From positions 296,474,897 through 296,538,896 of the forward strand of contig JAIOJX010000032.1 of assembly GCA_022376925.1 (NCBI GenBank): a stretch of DNA of 64,000 nucleotides, read 5' to 3'. The position numbers and the translations under genes were made by a program. The notes beneath the pieces are model-generated. The model was not told the origin of the DNA. It saw only the letters and a program-made list of their open reading frames with translations, and did not search any database. The stretch comes from Tragulus kanchil. Taxonomy: Eukaryota; Chordata; Mammalia; Artiodactyla; Tragulidae. Positions 11,119 to 47,016 of this stretch are shown one piece after another; positions within the stretch are counted from its first letter, which is position 1, and each line of letters starts with the position of its first letter.

Positions 11119-13381
11119 GGACTGCCTCTTGCCAGGCCTCTGACACTCTAGTCCACAATACAGAGAAATAATATATGGAGAGCGATTTCTTTACGACCAT
11201 TTCAGAAGTAGTAGGATAGGTAGTTGCCATACAAACAGAATCTGATTGGTCCAAAAGGAGGCTTGGCAGGGTGGTGGTGGTGGTGGCTTTCTCCTAGTTT
11301 ATAGGTATAAACACTAAGGCCTTTGTACCTGATAATACAAGGATGGCATGAAAGCCAAATACCAGACGCTTCCATGCTCTCTGCTTGCCTTTTTTTTTTT
11401 TTTTTCTCTCCCTGCTTGTATTTTCAGCAAGAGAATTGGGAACAGGATGAAAAGGATGATGGGTCATTCTAGGACATGCTGGCTCAAGGTCAGGCCTCTC
11501 AATGAGGCCTTAGACTTTGGGGGGTTCCCAAACAGCCCCACTTTGGGCCCAGTCTATTAGAATTTTAGGCCAAAGCAGTAGCTCTGCTTGGCTGAGATGC
11601 CAGAGAAGGAAACTTTGAAGTCAGTAATTCAAGGTCACTTGGCTGGCCCAGCTCCATCTGGCAATGTTGACTCTGAGGCAATGAAGGAGAGAGCTGGGAA
11701 CACCGGGCAGGAAGAGGTGGCTAGCATTCCAGGGACCTGGTGGAACCGTGCAAGTTGGCGGGTGGGGGCTGGCCTCAGGTGTTTCTAAATAAGACCTAGC
11801 TGCAGCTGAGACCTCTAAGGCAGAACCAATCAGTATTGTCTTTTGTATGAAAGCGGGCAAAAACAGGCCTGGTAGATTATTCAGTCAGGCTGCCTGAGGA
11901 CTGCCTGATAAGCATCCTCATTGTGGAGTCCGGGGTGTGTTCCACGGTGTTAACAGATGTTATTTCGCCCAAGTCCCCTGGCAGCCTTGTCACTGTTATC
12001 GTTCCTATCTCAGAAGGGAGGGAACGGGGCTCTGGTCACACGGAATGACTTCGAGGGCTAGCAGCTTGACCTGCTGAAGCCGTGGGATCCAGCTCTTGAG
12101 TCGGGCGGGTCTACCTAACGCATAGGAGGATCCGCAGCGAATCTGAGAAGACTCGGGTGCCCAAGGTCTTAGTCCAAGAATTTGAACGCCCACTGGTGAA
12201 AACGCCCTTGAGTTTTCAGCCCACCCACGGTGAAAGGATGGGAGTCGGCGGTCACGGACTGCCTCTTGCCAGGCCTCTGACACTCTAGTCCACAATACAG
12301 AGAAATAATATATGGAGAGCGATTTCTTTACGACCATTTCAGAAGTAGTAGGATAGGTAGTTGCCATACAAACAGAATCTGATTGGTCCAAAAGGAGGCT
12401 TGGCAGGGTGGTGGTGGTGGTGGCTTTCTCCTAGTTTATAGGTATAAACACTAAGGCCTTTGTACCTGATAATACAAGGATGGCATGAAAGCCAAATACC
12501 AGACGCTTCCATGCTCTCTGCTTGCCTTTTTTTTTTTTTTTTCTCTCCCTGCTTGTATTTTCAGCAAGAGAATTGGGAACAGGATGAAAAGGATGATGGG
12601 TCATTCTAGGACATGCTGGCTCAAGGTCAGGCCTCTCAATGAGGCCTTAGACTTTGGGGGGTTCCCAAACAGCCCCACTTTGGGCCCAGTCTATTAGAAT
12701 TTTAGGCCAAAGCAGTAGCTCTGCTTGGCTGAGATGCCAGAGAAGGAAACTTTGAAGTCAGTAATTCAAGGTCACTTGGCTGGCCCAGCTCCATCTGGCA
12801 ATGTTGACTCTGAGGCAATGAAGGAGAGAGCTGGGAACACCGGGCAGGAAGAGGTGGCTAGCATTCCAGGGACCTGGTGGAACCGTGCAAGTTGGCGGGT
12901 GGGGGCTGGCCTCAGGTGTTTCTAAATAAGACCTAGCTGCAGCTGAGACCTCTAAGGCAGAACCAATCAGTATTGTCTTTTGTATGAAAGCGGGCAAAAA
13001 CAGGCCTGGTAGATTATTCAGTCAGGCTGCCTGAGGACTGCCTGATAAGCATCCTCATTGTGGAGTCCGGGGTGTGTTCCACGGTGTTAACAGATGTTAT
13101 TTCGCCCAAGTCCCCTGGCAGCCTTGTCACTGTTATCGTTCCTATCTCAGAAGGGAGGGAACGGGGCTCTGGTCACACGGAATGACTTCGAGGGCTAGCA
13201 GCTTGACCTGCTGAAGCCGTGGGATCCAGCTCTTGAGTCGGGCGGGTCTACCTAACGCATAGGAGGATCCGCGAGCGAATCTGAGAAGACTCGGGGTGCC
13301 CAAGGTCTTAGTCCAAGAATTTGGAACGCCCACTGGTGAAAACGCCCTTGGAGTTTTCAGCCCACCCACGGTGAAAGGATG
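11119..13381. repeat. Tandem duplication D3 (likely assembly artefact)
   Basis: Copy A is 11119-12240 and copy B is 12257-13381, offset 1137-1138 bp. The last 100 bp of copy A (12130-12240) misses single bases relative to copy B at several runs (CTCGGGTG versus CTCGGGGTG, TTTGAACG versus TTTGGAACG, CTTGAGTT versus CTTGGAGTT). Copy A therefore decays toward the junction. The duplicated DNA is non-coding and upstream of IDH2, with a (GGT)n run. Confidence 0.92.
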
Positions 13382-13523
13382 CGGCAGTTAGTCCAGATTT
13401 GCCTCTTGGGGCTTAGGCTGAAGTGTCAGCAATTGACACTGGTTTAATTAGGGTATCGTGGAGACAGGGTTTTTCCTCGCTACCGGCTCTCCCAGTCCTC
13501 CAGTTCCCAAACCCCGTTCCTGA

Positions 13524-39072
<25,549 letters not shown>

Positions 39073-39391
39073 CCAGGCGGGCAGGTGCCAGCCGCCGAGG
39101 TGGCCGGGCCAGAGGCAAGCGGGCAGCCATGGGCCATCCCCCTACCCCCGACCGACATGTCCTGCGGCCGAGGGTGAGCCTCTCAGCCCCTCTTAGGAGG
39201 CCTTTCTAGGGGACACTTCTTTTTTATAAGCAAGATGTTTTTAAAAGTATCTGTGTGTTTCCCCTCATGGTGACGTGAGGCAGGAACCGTGTGTTTTACC
39301 TCAGCCAGTGGTATGTTTTGCATACTGTAATTTATATTGCCCTCGGAACACATGGTGCCATATTTAGCTACTAAAAAGTTCTTCACAAAAC
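39073..39391 (+). other. IDH2: IDH2 3' UTR
   Basis: Runs from the stop to about CTTCACAAAA at 39390. The part around TGCATACTGTAATTTATATT and CATATTTAGCTACTAAAAAG resembles the conserved end of mammalian IDH2 mRNA. No AATAAA is visible; ACTAAA at about 39370 may serve. The 3' limit is inferred. Confidence 0.65.
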
Positions 39392-39727
39392 GGATCTGCT
39401 GTGTTTGTCCCTGAGGGGAGGAGGCAGCCAGGGCCTAGAGGCAGGAGCCTTCAAAGGGCTGGCGGACTCCAGCAGGGGCAGGTTGTGTGTTGTTTTTCTT
39501 GGTTGGTTTTAGTCTTCTAAACATCTCCAGACCTCTTGCTTTGCTTGTTTCTCAGACCTCAAAACAGGGCCACACAGTAGCTGCCTCAGTTCTCTTGCAA
39601 ACAGCTGCCTGGAGCTTGAGCCTGGGAGTGTGGGGGGCCCCCCGTGTGGTTGGTCCAGGCCAGGGAGTCCCAGACTTGGGTTCCTCTTCCCATTCTTTGG
39701 CACAACTAGACAAGTAAATTTATAGAG

Positions 39728-39932
39728 TTGCTATACACACTAGTGATAAAGAACCCGCCTGCCAATGCAAGAGATGCAGATTCAATCCCTGGGTCAAGAA
39801 GATCCCCTGGAGAAGGAAGTGGTTACCCACTCTAGTATTCTGGCCTGGGAAATTCTATGGACAGAGGAGTCTGGTGGGCTACAGTCTATGGGGTCGCAAA
39901 GACTGGACACGGCTGAAGGAATTTAGCACAAT
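39728..39932 (+). repeat. Bov-tA SINE between IDH2 and ZNF710
   Basis: AGTGATAAAGAACCCGCCTG and CCCCTGGAGAAGGAAGTGGT; diverged copy. Confidence 0.85.
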
Positions 39933-39978
39933 GCATACAGCTAAACGAATTTAATTTAAAGGGCTATCCTTTATGCAG

Positions 39979-40031
39979 GGATTCTATTCTATTCTATTTT
40001 ATTCTATTCTATTTTATCCTATTCTATTTTT
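39979..40031. repeat. (ATTCT)n microsatellite
   Basis: About ten imperfect ATTCT/ATTTT units. Confidence 0.9.
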
Positions 40032-40066
40032 GGTGTTAAAATGTACTGGGGAAGATGTGACATCCT

Positions 40067-40150
40067 TTTTTTTGGCCGTGCTGAGTGGCTTGCAGGGTCT
40101 TAGTTCTCTGACCACGATGGAACCCAGGCCCTCTACAATGAAAGTGCGAT
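40067..40150 (-). repeat. CHR-type SINE fragment
   Basis: TTTTTTGGCCGTGCTGAGTG and TTCTCTGACCACGATGGAAC, reversed. Confidence 0.65.
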
Positions 40151-40154
40151 CTCA

Positions 40155-40371
40155 TGCTCAGTCGCTCAGTCATGTCCGACTCTTTGCAACCTTTGCAACC
40201 AACTCTTTGAACTGTAGCCTACCAGGCTCCTCTGTCCATGGGATTTTCCATGGACTTCCTGGAGTGGGTTTCCGTTTCCTCTTCTAGGGGATTTTCCTGA
40301 CCCAGGGATCGAACCCATGTCTCCTGCCATTGACAGGTGGATTCTTTACCACTGTGCCAGTTGGGAAGCCC
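40155..40371 (-). repeat. Bov-A2 SINE
   Basis: GCTCAGTCGCTCAGTCATGT, GGCTCCTCTGTCCATGGGAT and CCCAGGGATCGAACCC, reversed, ending in GTTGGGAAGCCC. Confidence 0.88.
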
Positions 40372-40710
40372 ATGCCTGGTCTCAGGTCTTGGCTTGGGAA
40401 AAAATAAATACTTGGCAAGCCAAAGTCCATTTCTTGGATTTGGGTGGGCTCTCGTGGCTCCTGAAACCCAATAGCTGGAAGGCTCCATAGCTTTGAGATG
40501 GGCTGTAGCCGCACACCTCCACTGATAGCCGCCTTCTGTTCTTAGCCCACTCTTCCTTAGTCATCACTGGACTCCTAGGGCTGGTGGAGGAAAGGCTGGC
40601 GTGCTGGCTGTGCCCAGCCCAGCTCCTGGGGGGAAGCTGCAGATTTCTGGCACCTTCGTCCCCATCAGCGAGCAGCAAAGGGCTGGCAACTCTCCAGAAG
40701 ACACAGCCTC

Positions 40711-42860
40711 TGAAGCCCAGTGTGGCGCCAGGAGCTAGCTGGCTTCTGTCTTGGGGGCCATTGGTGGAGAAGTGGCTTTGGTCTACAAGTGGCAGGAATT
40801 CTGGGGTCTTGGCCCGTGCCCCTTTCTCATGGGCTGAGACCCCTGTAGGTGGCCACTCTAGCGGAAAGGATGGTCAGCGGCTCCTCTGGGCTCATTAGAG
40901 AATGAAGGACTCATAGGGGGTTCCTTCCAGAGGAGGGGTGAGGACCAGGTGCTCTGAATCCATGGCAAGAAGCACTCGCAGTCACCTCACTAAAGAATAT
41001 TCATTTATTTATAATTATTGCTAATTAACTTCTCTTTTCAACAGAAACATAAAAACACAGTAGGGCTTTGCACGAGTGGAATTTCTAAAACAGTTGGTTT
41101 GTATACATGTCAAAATAAGTTAGAATGGAATTCATTCAGGAGTTTCCAAGTCACCTGAGAGGCCGCGTGCCTCTTCTGCTAAGGTGGGGGCGGGAAAGGA
41201 TGGGGGTGAAGACAGGAGCCTTGTCGAGACCGCCCCCTCTCCCCCAGCTCAGATTGTGAGCTGCGGTGCTTTCTTCTCACAGCCTTGCCCAGGTCCAAGG
41301 CACAGGGCAGCGGGGAGGGGCGTTCAAGTACGAACTTCACAGAGGGCTGGTGCTGACGGCGGGGCTGGGGAGGACAGGAGCGCCACCCTGGGGGCCGGGC
41401 CTTCTCCTGTGGGTTTCCAGGACCAAGGCCACTGTGCTGGCAGGAGAGAGGAGGAGGAAGTACAGGGGCTTTTTTGGTACTGAGGGAGAGATTTGGTGGG
41501 AAGAGGTAGTTTGCAGGGGATGATGCTTCTGCTCAGCAGGAGAAAATGTCATCTACAGTGACGGGGTCACTGCCACCTGAGGGTTGTCATGGCGGGCACC
41601 TGGGAGGCTGAGGGGGCCTCGAGGTCTAGAGAGCCAGGCTTGGGGCGAGGCTCGTGAGCCTCCAGTCCTCTCGTTTGCTGCTCAGCATGATCACTCTAGC
41701 GGAGACGGAAGGAGCACCTGATCCTGAGGCTTGGGTGTCCTTCTTTCCTCCATCCAGATCTCAGTCCTTCTTTCCCCTCCACTCCAGCTGCCGTTCCCGG
41801 GTTGAAGCCCAGTGTGGCGCCAGGCTAGCTGGCTTCTGTCTTGGGGCCATTGGTGGAGAAGTGGCTTTGGTCTACAAGTGGCAGGAATTCTGGGGTCTTG
41901 GCCCGTGCCCCTTTCTCATGGGCTGAGACCCCTGTAGGTGGCCACTCTAGCGGAAAGGATGGTCAGCGGCTCCTCTGGGCTCATTAGAGAATGAAGGACT
42001 CATAGGGGGTTCCTTCCAGAGGAGGGGTGAGGACCAGGTGCTCTGAATCCATGGCAAGAAGCACTCGCAGTCACCTCACTAAAGAATATTCATTTATTTA
42101 TAATTATTGCTAATTAACTTCTCTTTTCAACAGAAACATAAAAACACAGTAGGGCTTTGCACGAGTGGAATTTCTAAAACAGTTGGTTTGTATACATGTC
42201 AAAATAAGTTAGAATGGAATTCATTCAGGAGTTTCCAAGTCACCTGAGAGGCCGCGTGCCTCTTCTGCTAAGGTGGGGGCGGGAAAGGATGGGGGTGAAG
42301 ACAGGAGCCTTGTCGAGACCGCCCCCTCTCCCCCAGCTCAGATTGTGAGCTGCGGTGCTTTCTTCTCACAGCCTTGCCCAGGTCCAAGGCACAGGGCAGC
42401 GGGGAGGGGCGTTCAAGTACGAACTTCACAGAGGGCTGGTGCTGACGGCGGGGCTGGGGAGGACAGGAGCGCGCCACCCTGGGGGCCGGGCCTTCTCCTG
42501 TGGGTTTCCAGGACCAAGGCCACTGTGCTGGCAGGAGAGAGGAGGAGGAAGTACAGGGGCTTTTTTGGTACTGAGGGAGAGATTTGGTGGGAAGAGGTAG
42601 TTTGCAGGGGATGATGCTTCTGCTCAGCAGGAGAAAATGTCATCTACAGTGACGGGGTCACTGCCACCTGAGGGTTGTCATGGCGGGCACCTGGGAGGCT
42701 GAGGGGGCCTCGAGGTCTAGAGAGCCAGGCTTGGGGCGAGGCTCTCGTGAGCCTCCAGTCCTCTCGTTTGCTGCTCAGCATGATCACTCTAGCGGAGACG
42801 GAAGGAGCACCTGATCCTGAGGCTTGGGTGTCCTTCTTTCCCCCTCCATCCAGATCTCAG
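40711..42860. repeat. Tandem duplication D9 over the ZNF710 3' UTR end (likely assembly artefact)
   Basis: Copy A is 40711-41780 and copy B is 41803-42860, offset 1089-1092 bp. The junction string (41781-41802) looks like a shortened reading of the sequence correctly given around 42925-42945. Copies differ by single bases, for example CAGGAGCTAGCTGG versus CAGGCTAGCTGG at the start. Confidence 0.9.
41004..41009 (-). terminator. ZNF710: Candidate ZNF710 polyadenylation signal
   Basis: AATAAA on the minus strand (TTTATT on plus) in an AT-rich patch at the end of the GC-rich 3' UTR. The duplicated image is at 42093-42098. If the duplications are collapsed, the 3' UTR is about 2.5 kb. Confidence 0.6.
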
Positions 42861-44783
42861 CCACCCTGAGGCCTGGCGTGCTCCTTCACTAAGGATACAG
42901 CCCTGGGGGCCCCACCTCCCAGCTGGTCCCGTTTCCCGGGTTGAAGGTGGTGGCTTCGCTGCCTGTGCCTTTGGGGATGGCCCTGCCTTCTCCCCCCACC
43001 CCACCCTGTCACAGAGGCCTCGGGGGGCGAGTGGGTGGGAGTCGGGGTGCCTTTGCATTCCTGAATGTGCTCTTCCACCATCTGGGGACTGCAGCCTTCA
43101 GTTCCGGGGCAGAAGCTGGGACAGACGGGTTGAGAGCCGGTAGGCGATGGAAGCTCTGGTCACCGCTCTGGGCGGCACTGAGCGAGTCACAGGCCGGAGG
43201 GGCCAGGCACGGGGTGCTGGGCCTGTTGGGCTCTGCCGCCTCCTGCCTCTCACTCTCATCTCCTGAGGCTTCCTGCCCGCAGCTGTACCCCCTGGGTCAG
43301 ACCTTCAAGTCTCCCCTGTAGCCCCAGTCCTGCCAGGGCAGGCTGGGCTGCTCTCGGTTGGGGAGCCACAAAGCACGCACAGCACATAAGAAAGTGTACT
43401 CTGGGAAAAAGAAAGTGATGTCCATCAGAAAAGAGAAAAGGTGACAGAGTTGGAAAGAAAAAATAATAATAAATTACCTTCACAACCCCCCCCACTTTGC
43501 TCAGAAAAAAAAAAAAAAGTATTTTTCCTCTGTGGTCTTCCTTTTTAAATATGTTGTTCTTCCTAGGACTCTGGTGACTCTTGACTGTCCCTGTCCTCAG
43601 AATAGATCCTTATTAGACCATAAATGGGCGCGCCACCCTGGGGGCCGGGCCTTCTCCTGTGGGTTTCCAGGACCAAGGCCACTGTGCTGGCAGGAGAGAG
43701 GAGGAGGAAGTACAGGGGCTTTTTTGGTACTGAGGGAGAGATTTGGTGGGAAGAGGTAGTTTGCAGGGGATGATGCTTCTGCTCAGCAGGAGAAAATGTC
43801 ATCTACAGTGACGGGGTCACTGCCACCTGGGGGTTGTCATGGCGGGCACCTGGGAGGCTGAGGGGCCTCGAGGTCTAGAGAGCCAGGCTTGGGGCGAGGC
43901 TCGTGAGCCTCCAGTCCTCTCGTTTGCTGCTCAGCATGATCACTCTAGCGGAGACGGAAGGAGCACCTGATCCTGAGGCTTGGGTGTCCTTCTTTCCCCC
44001 TCCATCCAGATCTCAGCCACCCTGAGGCCTGGCGTGCTCCTTCACTAAGGATACAGCCCTGGGGGCCCCACCTCCCAGCTGGTCCCGTTTCCCGGGTTGA
44101 AGGTGGTGGCTTCGCTGCCTGTGCCTTTGGGGATGGCCCTGCCTTCTCCCCCCACCCCACCCTGTCACAGAGGCCTCGGGGGGCGAGTGGGTGGGAGTCG
44201 GGGTGCCTTTGCATTCCTGAATGTGCTCTTCCACCATCTGGGGACTGCAGCCTTCAGTTCCGGGGCAGAAGCTGGGACAGACGGGTTGAGAGCCGGTAGG
44301 CGATGGAAGCTCTGGTCACCGCTCTGGGCGGCACTGAGCGAGTCACAGGCCGGAGGGGCCAGGCACGGGGTGCTGGGCCTGTTGGGCTCTGCCGCCTCCT
44401 GCCTCTCACTCTCATCTCCTGAGGCTTCCTGCCCGCAGCTGTACCCCCTGGGTCAGACCTTCAAGTCTCCCCTGTAGCCCCAGTCCTGCCAGGGCAGGCT
44501 GGGCTGCTCTCGGTTGGGGAGCCACAAAGCACGCACAGCACATAAGAAAGTGTACTCTGGGAAAAAGAAAGTGATGTCCATCAGAAAAGAGAAAAGGTGA
44601 CAGAGTTGGAAAGAAAAAATAATAATAAATTACCTTCACAACCCCCCCCACTTTGCTCAGAAAAAAAAAAAAAAGTATTTTTCCTCTGTGGTCTTCCTTT
44701 TTAAATATGTTGTTCTTCCTAGGACTCTGGTGACTCTTGACTGTCCCTGTCCTCAGAATAGATCCTTATTAGACCATAAATAA
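42469..44783. repeat. Tandem duplication D10 in the ZNF710 3' UTR (likely assembly artefact)
   Basis: Copy A is 42469-43627 and copy B is 43628-44783, offset 1156-1159 bp. They abut at a shared GCGCGCC string. One extra G (CTGAGGGGGCC versus CTGAGGGGCC) and one A/G change distinguish them. Confidence 0.92.
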
Positions 44784-45743
44784 CAGAAAAACTCCAGCCC
44801 CTCCCGCCCAGGCCATCCTTGGCCTCCTTGTGGACAGCCCCTCTTGCCCCCAGTGATCCCCTCCTGGTTCCCCTCACCCCAGGGTCTTCCCCCGTCTCTG
44901 ATAGTGTGTACCTGACGCACGGCATGTCCTGGCTTTGTCGGGGAACCCTGGTGTGCTGCCCTGGGTAACAGTTTGTTGGACTCCACTTCAGGGACACCCA
45001 CGTCCCAACAGGGCTGGGAGGTGGGGGCCTTCTAGGGGTTGGCCAGAGAGGACGGTAGCCGGGGTAGAGGCTGCACCCCGCTTTCCTAAGGCCAGGGTGG
45101 GGCTGCATGCATGCCGGGCTGGAGGAGGGCACAGGGAGGGGCACCAGGAGGTAGAAAGCAGAGGGCCCTGCCGGGCTGGCTGTGGACAGGGTGGGGAAGG
45201 GGGCTCTGGGCCAAGGCTTTTCCCAGTCCCGGGGCTGATGGTGGGGGTGGGGGTAGGGGACAGGGCTGACCAGCACAAGAGTTCAAACATCCCTAGAGGC
45301 AGGAGATGGTCCAGAGGGGAAACAAGACATGGCTCAAGAGATGGCTTCCTCCGGGGACAGGGCCCGTGAGGAGCATCAGGCTGGCCCTGCCCACGCTGGC
45401 GGCCCCCGCTCTGCTGGGCCGGGAGAGCCTCAAGAACCTCTGCCCTCGTGGCCTGTCCCCGACGGCCCCCATCCACTTTTCTCCCCCAGCAGCAGGCCAA
45501 GGAGACCCCGACCCAGGCCTCCAAGGTCACCCTTCCTTCCCCACGATGCCTGGGGCCTGTGCCGGTTCACAGCTGAGGCCAGTAGTACAGTCTCCATTTG
45601 GTCTCCAAGTCCCTAGTGGTGCAAACAACCGAGCGGGAGGGGAGGGCTCAGGACAGGGGGACAGGAGCTCATTTCCCAGCGGCAGGGAGGCTGCCCGCAC
45701 GCCCCACACCCTCCTTTCCCCGTTCTGGACGGCCTGGCCTGTG

Positions 45744-45913
45744 CTATAGTACGTTGTAGTAGGCCATCTCTTTCATGGCCTGTTCCGTGAGGACGCTGGC
45801 CTCAGCGCTGCCGTCCACACCCGCGTAGGCGTAGGCGTTCTCCTCGAAGTCCTCCATCTCCTGCTGGCTGTCCAGCTCAGAGGGGTCAGTGCCCGTCAGC
45901 TCCATCATGGGGT
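45744..45913 (-). CDS. ZNF710: ZNF710 last coding exon, duplicate copy (probably not real)
   Basis: Encodes the same PMMELTGTDPSELDSQQEME to AYYNVL stop as 46847-47016. Upstream of it the intron is only 9 bp of scrambled bases before the next copy, so it cannot be spliced alone in normal order. Confidence 0.85.
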
Positions 45914-46846
45914 CTGCAAGAGAGCTAGCGCTGTCCTTGTGGACCCTCTTGCCCCCAGTGATCCCCTCCTGGTTCCCCTCACCCCAGGGTCTTCCCCCGT
46001 CTCTGATAGTGTGTACCTGACGCACGGCATGTCCTGGCTTTGTCGGGGAACCCTGGTGTGCTGCCCTGGGTAACAGTTTGTTGGACTCCACTTCAGGGAC
46101 ACCCACGTCCCAACAGGGCTGGGAGGTGGGGGCCTTCTAGGGGTTGGCCAGAGAGGACGGTAGCCGGGGTAGAGGCTGCACCCCGCTTTCCTAAGGCCAG
46201 GGTGGGGCTGCATGCATGCCGGGCTGGAGGAGGGCACAGGGAGGGGCACCAGGAGGTAGAAAGCAGAGGGCCCTGCCGGGCTGGCTGTGGACAGGGTGGG
46301 GAAGGGGGCTCTGGGCCAAGGCTTTTCCCAGTCCCGGGGCTGATGGTGGGGTGGGGGTAGGGACAGGGCTGACCAGCACAAGAGTTCAAACATCGCTAGA
46401 GGCAGGAGAGGGTGCAGTGGGTTGACAAGACATGGCTCAAGAGATGGCTTCCGCCGGGGACAGGGCCCGTGAGGAGCATCAGGCTGGCCCTGCCCACGCT
46501 GGCGGCCCCCGCTCTGCTGGGCCGGGAGAGCCTCAAGAACCTCTGCCCTCGTGGCCTGTCCCCGACGGCCCCCATCCACTTTTCTCCCCCAGCAGCAGGC
46601 CAAGGAGACCCCGACCCAGGCCTCCAAGGTCACCCTTCCTTCCCCACGATGCCTGGGGCCTGTGCCGGTTCACAGCTGAGGCCAGTAGTACAGTCTCCAT
46701 TTGGTCTCCAAGTCCCTAGTGGTGCAAACAACCGAGCGGGAGGGGAGGGCTCAGGACAGGGGGACAGGAGCTCATTTCCCAGCGGCAGGGAGGCTGCCCG
46801 CACGCCCCACACCCTCCTTTCCCCGTTCTGGACGGCCTGGCCTGTG

Positions 46847-47016
46847 CTATAGTACGTTGTAGTAGGCCATCTCTTTCATGGCCTGTTCCGTGAGGACGCT
46901 GGCCTCAGCGCTGCCGTCCACACCCGCGTAGGCGTAGGCGTTCTCCTCGAAGTCCTCCATCTCCTGCTGGCTGTCCAGCTCAGAGGGGTCAGTGCCCGTC
47001 AGCTCCATCATGGGGT
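46847..47016 (-). CDS. ZNF710: ZNF710 coding exon 4 (stop)
   Basis: Encodes the acidic C-terminal 55 residues, with EMEDFEENAYAYAGVDGSAE, then TAG. The acceptor is CTCTTGCAG. This copy has normal intron upstream and is the one to keep. Confidence 0.95.

Larger units (their letters stand above)
41010..46846 (-). other. ZNF710: ZNF710 3' UTR region (inflated by three duplications)
   Basis: Continuous repeat-poor, GC-rich sequence between the ZNF710 stop and the AATAAA. It contains duplications D9, D10 and D11. Frames within it on both strands are not coding: they recur in each copy without selection signs. Confidence 0.6.

Noticed and set aside
44988..45530. 180-242-residue minus frames in the ZNF710 3' UTR
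   Set aside because: GC-rich UTR sequence; Pro/Ser-rich translation changes frame between duplicate copies because of indels.
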